DNA from: an uncultured Clostridia bacterium
GTDB taxonomy: Bacteria; Bacillota; Clostridia; Christensenellales; Aristaeellaceae
Direction of reading: 5' to 3'
Assembly (NCBI GenBank): GCA_934647305.1
Contig: CAKUFI010000027.1
Location: 1-33,218, forward strand
DNA length: 33,218 nucleotides
The stretch's first letter is position 1. Each line of letters begins with the position of its first letter. Below the pieces are notes generated by a model that did not search any database, was not told the DNA's origin, and worked only from the letters and a program-made list of their open reading frames with translations. The position numbers and the translations under genes were made by a program. Positions 15,215-23,937 of the stretch are shown piece by piece.

Positions 15215-15700
15215 TCAGTCCGCGCCGCCGCCGGGCGCGTTGACCTTGGCCGTCAGCTCGAGCACATGCACCCGCGCGACCATCGTGCGGGGCAGCGCCG
15301 CGCGGCTGTAGTCGAACCCGCGGGAGAGTTCGTATCGGTTCACCGTCAGGTCGATGGCGCGCTGCTTTTCTTCGCCCTCAAGCAGCTCGACGCGGCCGCG
15401 CCCCATGACGCTGCGATAGCGCATCGTCACGTCGCGCTTCTCCGGGATGCACTCCAGGCGGTGGTCGCAGTCCATCTCGAACGAGCACAGCGGGTTCTTC
15501 GTCAGCAGCTCGTACTTTCGCCCGGCCATCGCGCCGTGGAAGTAGAGCAGCAGCTCGCCCTCGACGACCTCATAGCTGAAGCTGACCGGCACGATATAGG
15601 GAAAGTCCCCGTCAGCAAGGCCCAGCCGCAGCGTGTCGCAGGCCTCGATAACGTCCAGAATCCGTCCAAAATCCGTTACTTCGCGGTCTTTTCTGCGCAT
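15215..15700 (-). CDS. pyridoxamine 5'-phosphate oxidase-like flavoprotein (Nim family)
   Basis: This 161-residue cytoplasmic split-barrel flavin-binding protein matches the NimA-like branch of the PNPOx superfamily. The characteristic start MRRKDREVTD leads into CDTLRLGLADGDFPYIVPVS and FSYE. Then come LLLYFHGAMAGRKYELLTKN and PLCSFEMDCDH, followed by YRSVMGRGRVELL. Members bind FMN and may reduce small nitro compounds or other substrates; the real physiological substrate is usually unknown. Length and motif order are typical. An AAGGAG ribosome binding site lies about nine bases before the ATG. It follows the 574-residue membrane protein gene by 70 bases on the same strand and could share its transcript. 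Confidence 0.9.
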   Translation of the reverse strand: MRRKDREVTDFGRILDVIEACDTLRLGLADGDFPYIVPVSFSYEVVEGELLLYFHGAMAGRKYELLTKNPLCSFEMDCDHRLECIPEKRDVTMRYRSVMGRGRVELLEGEEKQRAIDLTVNRYELSRGFDYSRAALPRTMVARVHVLELTAKVNAPGGGAD

Positions 15701-15770
15701 TTTTTCTTTCTCCTTCCGAAACGCAAAGCGGCGCGCAGGCGGCGGGCACGGCCCGGGTCTGTACGCCGCC

Positions 15771-17495
15771 TCAGCGGATGAACCGCAGCACGAGCAGCAC
15801 CGCTCCGCCCACCGCCCCCAGGCCCAGCAGTGCGTAGAGCGCGAACAGCCAGCGGTTTTTCTTCGCGCGGCGAATGGAATGGCTGGACATGCGCCGGCGC
15901 TGGTCGTCCAGGCGGGCCTCGTAGTGGCGCATGGCGCGCTCGCCGCAGTTCTGGCGAATCAGCTGCTCCAGCGCGTTCAGGCGGCGCAGGTCGGGCACGC
16001 CGTCCACGAACCGCACATAGGCCAGCATCGAGCAGACGACGAACCGGTCGTCCCGCCCCAGCGGCAGGCTGTCCGCCCGGCACCGGGAGAGCACGTAGCC
16101 GCGCAGCATGGCCTGCACCTGGTCAAACTGGGCGGGATCCTCCCGGCACAGCGCCTCCATGGCCTCGAGCGCGCGCAGAGTGGCTTGATCCTCGTGGCCC
16201 AGCAGCGCGTAGAACACGAGCAGTCCGCGCCCGGTGCGGATCTGGCTGAGCGATTCCTCGTCCAGCGAGTGGGCGTAGAGCGAGAGCCGCTGAAGCGTCT
16301 GCACGTCCTGTTCGTCGGCCAGGTTCACCTCGTCCCAGGACAGATCGTCCAGCAAAAGCGCCACCAGATCCACCAGCGACTCGGCCGCCATGCCCAGCCG
16401 CGCGGCGTATTCCCTGCGGCGCAGCGCCTGAATGATCTGCTGCATGTCGCTCATGTACTGCCGGGAGGGGGTGCATTCGGCGGCGGCCACCAGCCGGTCG
16501 GTCAGCCGTTCCCACTCGCCCCGCGCAAACTCGGCGAAGGCCTCGTTGTTGAGCAGCGCCCGGCGCGACAGCAGCGCCTCCGTCCAGTCCGAAAAATACT
16601 GCTTCACCGACATTCCCGCCTCAAACGGCGGCAGCTCGATGGGCAGCCGGTCGGTCGGCGGCTCGGGCACGGCGCGTTCCGGCGCGTGGAACACCCGGTC
16701 GATCCAGTACAGGTCGTGCGCCAGCAGCGCCCGGGCGGCCTCGACCTCCTGCGCATCCGCCGGACGGGGCAGGTTTTCCCAGATTCCGCCCTCCAGGTCG
16801 ATCAGCACGTTCACCCTTCGCTCCAGCGGCGCCAGGCGATAGCTCTCCTTCGCCGCGAAGCACAGGCCGTTCGCCGCGAACCGCTCGCCTGGCGGCAGGC
16901 TGCTCCAGCGCAGCGCGGCCCCCTCCTCAAGCGGCAGGCAGCGCGTGACCAGCTCCATGATCTGCTGGGCAAGCCGCGTAACCTCGGCCTCCTGCCTGGG
17001 CATCAGCACCAGCGCCTGGCGGCACTCGCCCGCGCACAGCTGTCTCGCGGCGGCAAGCAGCGCGGCCAGCGGCTCGGCGCGCAGCCCGAAGGTCACATCC
17101 AGCGCGTGAAAGGCGGCGTTGAGCGCTTCCCCGTCGAACAGCGCGGCCGCGTCCAGGCAGGGCAGCGTCTCCCCCACCCCGCTCAGGCTCGACAGGTATC
17201 GGTCGCAGTCCAGCGGCCGGGTGTGCATCAGCAGCGCCACGTCCTCGGGCGACTGGGCGATCAGCTGGTGCGCCAGATGATACTCCTCGCCGTTTTCCTC
17301 CGCCACGCCGCACCGCCCGACCACGACGCCCTCGTCCAGCGGGTACTGAAAATACACCGGCAGCGCGTTTGAGGCAGCGCAAAGCCGGACCGCCTGCTCC
17401 AGACGGTCCTGAGAAATCGAACCCTCCGGCCCGGGGCTGAGCGCCGCGGTGCCGAAGCGCTCGTCATTCCAGCAATAAACGTGCTGCCTGATCAT
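15771..17495 (-). CDS. large tail-anchored protein, possibly GAP1-N-like
   Basis: I do not recognise this 574-residue product with confidence. The N-terminus (MIRQHVYCWNDERFGTAALS, PYFQYPLDEGVVVGR region, EEYHLAHQLI) resembles the N-terminal domain of GTPase-associated protein 1 (GAP1-N), found in NTPase-linked conflict or signalling systems. The middle is rich in Leu/Ala/Glu helices (DLVALLLDDLSWDEVNLADE, QDVQTLQRLSLYAHSLDEES). The end has a basic segment (RRRMSSHSIRRAKKNR) and one membrane helix (about 550-570) with almost nothing after it, so the bulk should face the cytoplasm. No GTPase gene lies next to it. It has an excellent promoter of its own at 17535-17563 and probably reads on into the Nim-like gene. 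Confidence 0.75.
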   Translation of the reverse strand: MIRQHVYCWNDERFGTAALSPGPEGSISQDRLEQAVRLCAASNALPVYFQYPLDEGVVVGRCGVAEENGEEYHLAHQLIAQSPEDVALLMHTRPLDCDRYLSSLSGVGETLPCLDAAALFDGEALNAAFHALDVTFGLRAEPLAALLAAARQLCAGECRQALVLMPRQEAEVTRLAQQIMELVTRCLPLEEGAALRWSSLPPGERFAANGLCFAAKESYRLAPLERRVNVLIDLEGGIWENLPRPADAQEVEAARALLAHDLYWIDRVFHAPERAVPEPPTDRLPIELPPFEAGMSVKQYFSDWTEALLSRRALLNNEAFAEFARGEWERLTDRLVAAAECTPSRQYMSDMQQIIQALRRREYAARLGMAAESLVDLVALLLDDLSWDEVNLADEQDVQTLQRLSLYAHSLDEESLSQIRTGRGLLVFYALLGHEDQATLRALEAMEALCREDPAQFDQVQAMLRGYVLSRCRADSLPLGRDDRFVVCSMLAYVRFVDGVPDLRRLNALEQLIRQNCGERAMRHYEARLDDQRRRMSSHSIRRAKKNRWLFALYALLGLGAVGGAVLLVLRFIR

Positions 17496-17534
17496 ACGCG
17501 CGCCCCACGAAAAACTGTGTACAATTCCATAGTC

Positions 17535-17563
17535 ATTGTACCACTTCTCGCCCTTTCTGTCAA
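17535..17563 (-). promoter_or_regulatory. consensus sigma-A promoter of the 574-residue protein gene
   Basis: A perfect TTGACA (17563-17558) and TACAAT (17540-17535) are 17 bp apart on the minus strand. The predicted start is near 17528, about 33 bases before the ATG at 17495. Confidence 0.9.
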
Positions 17564-17592
17564 ATCCGTCGCCGAACCGCGGACAGCAGCCG

Positions 17593-17630
17593 AAAAAAAC
17601 GCGCCCCGGCAGCTTTGTCGGGACGCGTCA
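17593..17630 (-). terminator. terminator of the sugar ABC transporter operon
   Basis: On the minus strand, ACGCG and CCCG pair with CGGG and CGCGT (arms 17599-17608 and 17619-17628, one mismatch). A run of seven Ts follows (A-run 17593-17599 on the plus strand). It lies about 40 bases beyond the last permease gene. Confidence 0.88.
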
Positions 17631-17668
17631 GCAACATGCGGAGAGTAGAGATTTTTGAACCGGATCGT

Positions 17669-18571
17669 TCAGCCCTTCAGGGAGCCGACCATCACGCCCT
17701 TGGCGAAATACTTCTGGATGGCGGGATACACGCACAGGATGGGCACGGTGGACACGACGATCATCGAGTACTTGAGCAGGTCGCGCATGCCCTCGAGTGC
17801 CCTGGCCTCCTCGGGATCCATCGTGGAGGACACCTCGACGGCGTTGAGCACCAGAATGTCGCGCAGGAACACCTGCAGCGGATAGAGGGTGCGGTCGCTC
17901 AGGTAGAGCAGAGCGTTAAAGTAGGCGTTCCAGTGGCCGACCGCGTAATACAGCGAGATGACGGCGATAATGGCCTTGGACAGCGGCAGCAGGATGGAGA
18001 CGAAGTACCTCGCGTCCGAGCAGCCGTCGATCTGGGCGGCCTCGCTGAGCTCAGCAGGAATGTTGCCGATGAAGGTGCGGGTGACGACCATGTTGTACAC
18101 CGACACCGCGCCCGACAGGAGCAGCGCCCAGCGGGTGTTGATGATGCCCAGGGAGCGCAGCTGCAGGTAGGTCGGGATGATGCCGCCCGAAAAGAGCATG
18201 GTGAAGGTGAACAGGAAGGTGAACAGGTTGCGGCCGGGCAGCGTCTTTTTGGACAGCGCGAAGGCCGCGCACACCGTCAGCACCACGTTGATGGCCGTGC
18301 CCACGAGGGTGTAAAAGATGGTGTTTCTGTAGCCCAGCCAGATGGCCTGATACTTGAACACCTGCTGATAGCCGCGCAGGCTGAAATCGACCGGCCAGAG
18401 CACCACCTTTCCGGTGGAAACCGCCTCGGCCGAGGAGAAGGAGGAGGACACCACGTAGATCAGCGGATACAGCGTGACGATCAGCAGGATCACCATGACG
18501 ACGTGGATGACGGTGTACATCGTGCGGTCGCCCGCGGCGTCGTGCACCCGGTTTTTATGTTTTTTGCTCAT
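17669..18571 (-). CDS. lplC: carbohydrate ABC transporter permease, LplC/YtcP type
   Basis: This 300-residue inner-membrane permease of the binding-protein-dependent CUT1 group has six predicted helices, beginning with TVIHVVMVILLIVTLYPLIY. The ATPase-contact (EAA) loop reads EAAQIDGCSDARYFVSILLP at about residues 190-210, and GVMVGSLKG at the end is typical of LplC/YtcP proteins. With the LplB partner it forms the channel for an oligosaccharide or sugar-derived solute delivered by the upstream binding protein. It begins 13 bases after lplB with an AGGGGGAA ribosome binding site and is the last gene of the operon. No ATPase gene is present, so a shared MsmX-like ATPase encoded elsewhere is expected. 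The particular sugar is unknown. Confidence 0.93.
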   Translation of the reverse strand: MSKKHKNRVHDAAGDRTMYTVIHVVMVILLIVTLYPLIYVVSSSFSSAEAVSTGKVVLWPVDFSLRGYQQVFKYQAIWLGYRNTIFYTLVGTAINVVLTVCAAFALSKKTLPGRNLFTFLFTFTMLFSGGIIPTYLQLRSLGIINTRWALLLSGAVSVYNMVVTRTFIGNIPAELSEAAQIDGCSDARYFVSILLPLSKAIIAVISLYYAVGHWNAYFNALLYLSDRTLYPLQVFLRDILVLNAVEVSSTMDPEEARALEGMRDLLKYSMIVVSTVPILCVYPAIQKYFAKGVMVGSLKG

Positions 18572-18584
18572 GCTGCGTTCCCCC

Positions 18585-19517
18585 TTACCACAGACTGGTC
18601 TCGCTGAGGCGGCGGCAGATCATGTTCACCGTGCAGATCAGCACCAGGTTGACCAGCGAGTTGAACAGGTTGATCGCCGTGGAGAGCGAGTAGTCGGGCA
18701 TGGTGGAGCCGGACGCGGACACGCCCATGCCGATTTTATAGACGTAGGTGGAGATAATTTCACTGGTGCCCAGGTTGAGCGGGTTCTGCATCAGGTAGAC
18801 CTTTTCAAAGCCCAGGCTCATGACGCTGCCCGCGCGCATGATCAGCATGATGGTGGCGGTGGGCAGGATGCAGGGCAGATCCACGTGCAGCACGCGCTGC
18901 CAGCGGGAGGCGCCGTCGATGATCGCGGCCTCGTGCAGCTGCGGGTCGACGTTGGACAGGGCGGCCAGGTATACGATCGAGCCCCAGCCGAACTGCTGCC
19001 ACACGCCGCTCCACACGTACAGGTGCGGGAACACGGAGGCGTTGCCCAGCGGGTCGGCCGGATATTCGCCGGTTATCGCATGCATGAACGTGCCGTACAG
19101 GCCCACGCGCGGATTCGCAATCTGGATAATCATGCCCACGACGACCACGGTGGAGATGAAGTGGGGCATGTAGGTGACGGTCTGAATGAACTTCTTATAG
19201 GGCGCGCTTCTGACACAGTTGAGCAGCAGCGCGAACAGGATCGGGATCGGGAATCCCGCGGCAATCGAGTAGAGCGAGAGCGTCAGGGTGTTCTGGATGA
19301 TGGTTTTGCAGTTATAGGCACGGAAGAACTTGGCGAACTGCTGAAGGCCCACCCACTTGCTGCCCCAGATGCCGTCGCGGATGGTGAACTTCCGGAAGGC
19401 AATCTGCACGCCGGCCATTGGCACATAGCAAAACAGAATCAGGTAGATCAGGGGCGGCAGCAGGAAGCAATAGATCTGCCAGTGATCGGCGATGCGCCGG
19501 AGCAGGCTTTTTTTCAT
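18585..19517 (-). CDS. lplB: carbohydrate ABC transporter permease, LplB type
   Basis: This 310-residue inner-membrane permease is partner to the LplC protein. Its first helix is IYCFLLPPLIYLILFCYVPM, and the early region VQIAFRKFTIRDGIWGSKWV then GLQQF is typical of LplB proteins. The EAA loop reads EAAIIDGASRWQRVLHVDLP at about residues 217-236. The C-terminal NMICRRLSETSLW is also family-like. It follows the solute-binding protein gene by 67 bases, a gap filled by a strong intercistronic hairpin, and precedes lplC by 13 bases. A GGGGAG ribosome binding site precedes the ATG. Expression should follow the operon promoter at 21262-21290 and the divergent AraC-type sensor. Confidence 0.93.
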   Translation of the reverse strand: MKKSLLRRIADHWQIYCFLLPPLIYLILFCYVPMAGVQIAFRKFTIRDGIWGSKWVGLQQFAKFFRAYNCKTIIQNTLTLSLYSIAAGFPIPILFALLLNCVRSAPYKKFIQTVTYMPHFISTVVVVGMIIQIANPRVGLYGTFMHAITGEYPADPLGNASVFPHLYVWSGVWQQFGWGSIVYLAALSNVDPQLHEAAIIDGASRWQRVLHVDLPCILPTATIMLIMRAGSVMSLGFEKVYLMQNPLNLGTSEIISTYVYKIGMGVSASGSTMPDYSLSTAINLFNSLVNLVLICTVNMICRRLSETSLW

Positions 19518-19542
19518 GGCGAATACTCCCCTTTGTTCATGA

Positions 19543-19567
19543 GAGCCGCCGCGTCATGCGGCGGCTC
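19543..19567 (-). other. intercistronic hairpin between binding protein and lplB
   Basis: GAGCCGCCGC (19543-19552) pairs over 10 bp with GCGGCGGCTC (19558-19567) around GTCAT, with no T-run after it. In binding-protein transport operons such hairpins commonly stabilise the upstream message or partly terminate, giving more binding protein than permease. That role is inferred here. Confidence 0.75.
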
Positions 19568-19584
19568 CCACGGGAATCGGAATC

Positions 19585-21207
19585 TTACTTGACGTACATG
19601 CGCTCGTAGGCGGCCTGAAGGATGGGCAGCGCCGTCTGCATGCCGATCGCGTCCAGCTGCGCCAGATACGCGTTCCAGCTCTCGTCGCTGTTGATGTCCA
19701 TGCCCTCGTTGTTCATCATGAAGTTGGTGCGGGCGGTATCGATGTAGCTGGTCAGGTCGGACAGAATCATGCTGATCTGATCGCTCTCGGCCTCGGTGAA
19801 GACCAGCGTGGGAACGTACTCGCCCTCGGCCGGATAGCTGGCAATGTAGTCGGCCAGGCGGTAGCCCTTGGTCAGCTCGCGCTCGGCCTCGATGTCGTAG
19901 CCGCTGCTGTCCACGGTGCCGGCCGCGATGGAGAACTCACGCGCCCAGGGGCCGCGCTGCTCCCACATGACGTTCTGCACAGTACCCCACAGGCTTTCCA
20001 GCTCGCGGAAGGAGGCCTTGTAGCCCAGGTAGTCATAATTGGACTTGTCGCCCTCCTGCGCCCACTCCCAGTGCACGCCCTCCTGTCCCCAGTGGTTGAT
20101 GATGGACATATCGTCGCGGTAGAGCAGATCGCAGAAGCGGAACGCGCTCTCGGGATCCTCGCAGGAGGTGGTAATCAGGCCGCACACCTTGGGCAGGGAG
20201 GGCGCATAGGTGGTCTGCATCTTGCCCTCGGCGTTCTTGAAGGGGCTCAGCAGGCTGTACTCGAGCGCGCGCTCGGAATGATAGGGCGCGGGCGCGTCGT
20301 AGAACATGGTCATGCCCACCAGGCAGGTGTCGCCGTTGGCCAGCGCCTTGACCTGCTCGTTGTCGGCAGTGAAGCTCATGGGGTCGATCAGGCCCTCGTC
20401 AAACAGCTTGCGGATGTACTTCAGGCCCTCGCGATAGGCCTCGGTGGAGGCGGCGTAGATCACCTTGCCGTCCTGAATCGTCCAATCGTTGACGGGCGTA
20501 TACTGGAACATGTTCAGCAGCGCACGCCACCAGCTCTTGTTGTTGCTCTGGGTGGAGATCAGCGGGATCTCGTCGGCCTGGCCGTTGCCGTTGGGGTCTT
20601 CTTCCTTAAAGGCCTTGAGCACGGTGTACAGCTCCTCGGCGTTGGTGGGCTCCTCCAGGTTCAGGGCCTCCAGCCAGGGGCGGTAGATCCAGATGCGGTC
20701 CAGGCACTCGTTGGTCAGGGACTGGTTGTACACCGGCAGGGTGTAGATCTCGCCGTCGGAGGAGGTCACCAGCTGCAGGAAGTCCACGCCGGTACGCTCC
20801 TTGGCGTCATTGACATAGTAGCCGTACTTCTCATAGTATTCGGTCAGCGGCACCAGCGCGCCGGCAGACGCCCACTGGCCCATCAGCTCCATGCTCACGC
20901 TGCTGGTGAACAGGATGTCGGGCAGATCGCTGCCGCCGGTAATGGCCATGGTCAGCTGGGTGTTCATCTCGGAGGTGTACACCTCAAAGGTGATGTCGGC
21001 GTTGGCCAGTTCTTCCACGTAGGTGGTCATCCAGTTGGTGTTGAAGTCTTCCACGTGCGCGCTCTGGGGCACGCCGATGGTCAGGTTGACCTTCTCTTTG
21101 AACAGCGGATATTCGCCGTCGGGGTTGAAGTTCTCGCTGCCGGCCAGCGCCAGAAGCGCGGTCAGCGCCAGCAGAAGCGCCAGTACCATGGACAGGGTTT
21201 TCTTCAT
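19585..21207 (-). CDS. extracellular sugar-binding protein of the LplA type, no lipobox cysteine
   Basis: The 540-residue solute-binding protein is the first gene of the transport operon. The signal peptide is MKKTLSMVLALLLALTALLA followed by LAGSENF. The lipobox position that usually carries cysteine (LAGC) holds serine, so no lipid anchor is expected; cleavage may occur near LALA-G. The mature protein has the features of cluster-1 family binding proteins: FEVYTSEMNTQLTMAITGGS, DLPDILF, then an EF-hand-like loop DPNGNGQADEIPL (about 203-215) and GPWAREFSI. It would capture an oligosaccharide outside the membrane and hand it to LplB/LplC. It has a good promoter upstream and an AGGAG ribosome binding site. 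The divergent AraC sensor is the likely regulator. Ligand identity cannot be read. Confidence 0.92.
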   Translation of the reverse strand: MKKTLSMVLALLLALTALLALAGSENFNPDGEYPLFKEKVNLTIGVPQSAHVEDFNTNWMTTYVEELANADITFEVYTSEMNTQLTMAITGGSDLPDILFTSSVSMELMGQWASAGALVPLTEYYEKYGYYVNDAKERTGVDFLQLVTSSDGEIYTLPVYNQSLTNECLDRIWIYRPWLEALNLEEPTNAEELYTVLKAFKEEDPNGNGQADEIPLISTQSNNKSWWRALLNMFQYTPVNDWTIQDGKVIYAASTEAYREGLKYIRKLFDEGLIDPMSFTADNEQVKALANGDTCLVGMTMFYDAPAPYHSERALEYSLLSPFKNAEGKMQTTYAPSLPKVCGLITTSCEDPESAFRFCDLLYRDDMSIINHWGQEGVHWEWAQEGDKSNYDYLGYKASFRELESLWGTVQNVMWEQRGPWAREFSIAAGTVDSSGYDIEAERELTKGYRLADYIASYPAEGEYVPTLVFTEAESDQISMILSDLTSYIDTARTNFMMNNEGMDINSDESWNAYLAQLDAIGMQTALPILQAAYERMYVK

Positions 21208-21261
21208 CGGACTTTTTCTCCTCTCGGTTTTTCGAAGGGCGGCCGCTCTCCTGTGGCCCTT

Positions 21262-21290
21262 ATGATAGCAGGCCTCGCACCCCGTGTAAA
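21262..21290 (-). promoter_or_regulatory. promoter of the sugar ABC transporter operon
   Basis: On the minus strand, TTTACA (21290-21285) and TATCAT (21267-21262) are 17 bp apart, predicting a start near 21255 and a leader of about 48 bases. Confidence 0.75.
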
Positions 21291-21425
21291 CACTTTGCCG
21301 CCTTTTCCACGCATTTCCGCCTTTATTTCAGGCAAACTGCACGTGATTTGCCCGTCAAGCGCGATTTTCAAGGCGATATCCGCCCGATTTTCCATCTTCA
21401 CGCGCCCGGTTTCCACGTCCTGGCG

Positions 21426-21454
21426 TTGACTTTTCCATAATGGATTTGTATAAT
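21426..21454 (+). promoter_or_regulatory. promoter of the AraC-type sensor gene
   Basis: TTGACT (21426-21431) and TATAAT (21449-21454) are 17 bp apart. The predicted start is near 21461, 38 bases before the ATG at 21499. It is divergent from the transporter promoter, with about 135 bp between the two -35 boxes where a regulator could bind. Confidence 0.9.
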
Positions 21455-21498
21455 GAGCACATTGTCCGATCACCAAAACCGGAAGCGAGGAAAACGAT

Positions 21499-23682
21499 AT
21501 GGAAAAGGCGTTCATCTCCCGGCGGATGTTTACCCGCTTTCTCTCGGTGTTCTGCATTTTCCTCGCGGCGCTGCTGGCGATCTCCCTGCCCATACTCAGC
21601 GCGGGCAGCCGCCGGGTCGAGCGCCAGAACCTGCAGCTGTATCAGGAAACCATCGACCATAGCCAGGACCGCATCGACGCACAGCTGGGCGCGCTGTGCT
21701 TTCAGCTGGAGTACTTCAGCATCTCCAATCCTTCCTTTGAAAAGCTGTGCCGCAAGGACAGGCCGCTGGACTACCTGCTGATGGGCGACGCGCGCACGCA
21801 GCTGGAGCGGCTGCTGCTGGGCTATCCCTATGTGCGCGACGTGTTTCTGGTCACGCGGGCCGACCTGATCCTCAGCCGCACGCAGGCCGTGCCCAACCGG
21901 CTGGGGCTGACTGACAACTTCTTTAAGAGCACGCTGGTGCTGGACGGAGTGGACAGCCTGGACTCGCTGCGCGCGCTGGAGGGCTCGGCGCGGGTGCTGA
22001 CCGCCGCGTCCAAGGCCTACGGCAGCTACGAAGCGCTCATGTTCACCCTGCCGCTTCACCGCAGCGAGGACCTGTACACCCTGGGCCAGGCCTATGTGCT
22101 GGTGGACCTGCAGGAGCTGCTGGGCGACATGGCGCCGCCCAGTTTCCTGAAAGAGGGCGCGGTCTCCATCACCTGTCAGGGGGAGGAAATCTGGCGCAGC
22201 GGGCCGGAGGAAATCCCCCATGCCGCCCAATTCCACGCGACATGCGACAAGCTGGGCCTGACCTTCACCTTCACCGTGCCCGGCAGCCTGCCCCGCGCCG
22301 GCGTGCAGGGCATATTGCGCACGCTGTGGGGCCTGCTGGCGACCGCCTTCCTGGGCGGACTGGCGCTGACGCTGTTCTTCGTCCTGCGCACGCTGCACCC
22401 GATGTACCGCATCGCGCAGTCGGTGCAGGCCATCGATCCCTCGCTTCAGGCGCGCGACGAGTATGAATACGTCTCCAAGGCGCTGGAGCGGCTCAGCCTG
22501 ACCGTGCGCGAGAGCCGGGAGCAGCTGGAGTCGCAGCGCAGCCTGCTGTCCCAGAACATGCTCGAGCGCGCGCTGCTGGACGGCCTGGATTCAAGCCGCG
22601 CCCGGCAGGACTTTCACTCCCTGCTGCCCGACTTCCCCGCGCGCTACCAGGTGGCGCTGCTGGAGATTCCCCTGCCCGACCAGGCCAATACGCGCATGGA
22701 CGTGGCCCTGTCTCAGCGGCTGCTGATCGACCGGCTGCTCTCCGAGCAGTTCGACGGGCCGCTGTATCACCTGAGCGTCACGCCCAACCTGATCGCGCTG
22801 ATCCTGCCCGAGGAGGCGGGCGGCGTCCCGGCCATGGAGCGCTTCCACAGTGCCTTCTGCACGGCCTGCCAGCTGCCGCTCAACGTGTTCGTGGGCCTGC
22901 CCTTCGAGGGCGCGGAGGTGCTCGCCGAGGCCTACGCCAGCGCGAGGCAGGTGCAGCAGCTTGCCTCCGCCTACATCGAAACCCGCGTCTGGCACAGCGG
23001 AAACTTCCCCAACCGGAACGCCGCGCGCGGCATGGATTATTCGCTGCTTCAGTCGCTCTACGAGGCGATCAGCGCCGGCGAGCGCGAGGCCGCGGCCCGC
23101 TGCATGAATCGACTGCGCCTGGCCCTGGGCGAGGAAACCGGCACGCAGCCCTCCGCCCGCGCCTACCGCCGCACGCTGCTGCTGCTGCACTCCATCCTCA
23201 TCCGCGTCAAGCAGGAGCACTTCGACGAGCTCTCCCATATTCAGCTGCTGCCGCCCGACCTGGATCAGCCGCTGGAAAACTACCTGAACGTGATCGACGG
23301 CTATGTCGCCACGCTGTGCTCTCTGCGCGAGGCCGCGAGCCGGCAGCCCGTCGCCTTCAGCGCGGAGATCGTGCGCTACGTGGACGCGAACTTCAACCGG
23401 CCCGAGCTGTACCTCAAGTCGGTCACCGAGCACTTCAACCTCTCCGAAAAGGCGCTGCAGCTCGCCGTGCGCGACGCGACCGGCATGTCCTTTGCCGAGT
23501 ACCTGGAGACGCGCCGGCTGGAGATGGCCTGCCGCCTGCTGCTGCAGACCGACCTGAGCGTCGCCGAAGTGGCCGAGCAGTCCGGCTTCGCGCTCTACAA
23601 CACCTTCTACAAGTCCTTCAAGCGCCATTTCAACTGCTCCCCGAACGAGTATCGCCAGTCGGGCCCGGAAAGCGCTCGATAA
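21499..23682 (+). CDS. membrane-bound AraC-family transcriptional regulator
   Basis: This 727-residue regulator has an extracytoplasmic sensor. A first membrane helix (about residues 13-33, FLSVFCIFLAALLAISLPIL) is followed by an outside region of about 240 residues and a second helix (about 274-296, TLWGLLATAFLGGLALTLFF). A HAMP-like linker and a cytoplasmic region follow. The C-terminal AraC domain (about 632-722) has both helix-turn-helix units: LYLKSVTEHFNLSEKALQLA and DLSVAEVAEQSGFALYNTFY, then FNCSPNEYR. Proteins of this build sit beside LplA/B/C-type transport genes in Clostridia and usually activate them when the sugar is sensed. The divergent arrangement supports that here. It ends just before a second binding-protein-like gene, which may be a further target. 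Confidence 0.93.
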   Translation: MEKAFISRRMFTRFLSVFCIFLAALLAISLPILSAGSRRVERQNLQLYQETIDHSQDRIDAQLGALCFQLEYFSISNPSFEKLCRKDRPLDYLLMGDARTQLERLLLGYPYVRDVFLVTRADLILSRTQAVPNRLGLTDNFFKSTLVLDGVDSLDSLRALEGSARVLTAASKAYGSYEALMFTLPLHRSEDLYTLGQAYVLVDLQELLGDMAPPSFLKEGAVSITCQGEEIWRSGPEEIPHAAQFHATCDKLGLTFTFTVPGSLPRAGVQGILRTLWGLLATAFLGGLALTLFFVLRTLHPMYRIAQSVQAIDPSLQARDEYEYVSKALERLSLTVRESREQLESQRSLLSQNMLERALLDGLDSSRARQDFHSLLPDFPARYQVALLEIPLPDQANTRMDVALSQRLLIDRLLSEQFDGPLYHLSVTPNLIALILPEEAGGVPAMERFHSAFCTACQLPLNVFVGLPFEGAEVLAEAYASARQVQQLASAYIETRVWHSGNFPNRNAARGMDYSLLQSLYEAISAGEREAAARCMNRLRLALGEETGTQPSARAYRRTLLLLHSILIRVKQEHFDELSHIQLLPPDLDQPLENYLNVIDGYVATLCSLREAASRQPVAFSAEIVRYVDANFNRPELYLKSVTEHFNLSEKALQLAVRDATGMSFAEYLETRRLEMACRLLLQTDLSVAEVAEQSGFALYNTFYKSFKRHFNCSPNEYRQSGPESAR

Positions 23683-23937
23683 CCGCATACGAAGCCGCGT
23701 CCTTTTCGCCCGGTGCGCCCGGATGTACACTCCTTCACGCCCCCGACCTCCTTTCCGGTATCCGGCGGCGTTTCTCAGGCCCTGGAAAGCGCTCCCTTGT
23801 GGCGGAAGAAGGCGATTTTGTTGCGCAACGGGCACGGTTTGTAAAAAAATCTGCGAATGTTTTTTATGCGTTGTAAAACCTCCCCTCTGTCGCCCGCGTC
23901 TAACGGACAGAGACCAATAAAAAAGGAGGCTGAACCC

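Noticed and set aside
23820..23865. Palindrome GTTGCGCAAC and TTGTAA/TTTTAT promoter-like boxes before the 23938 gene
   Set aside because: The hexamers each match consensus at only four of six positions, and the 10-bp palindrome is short. A promoter must exist or read-through must occur, but I cannot place it.
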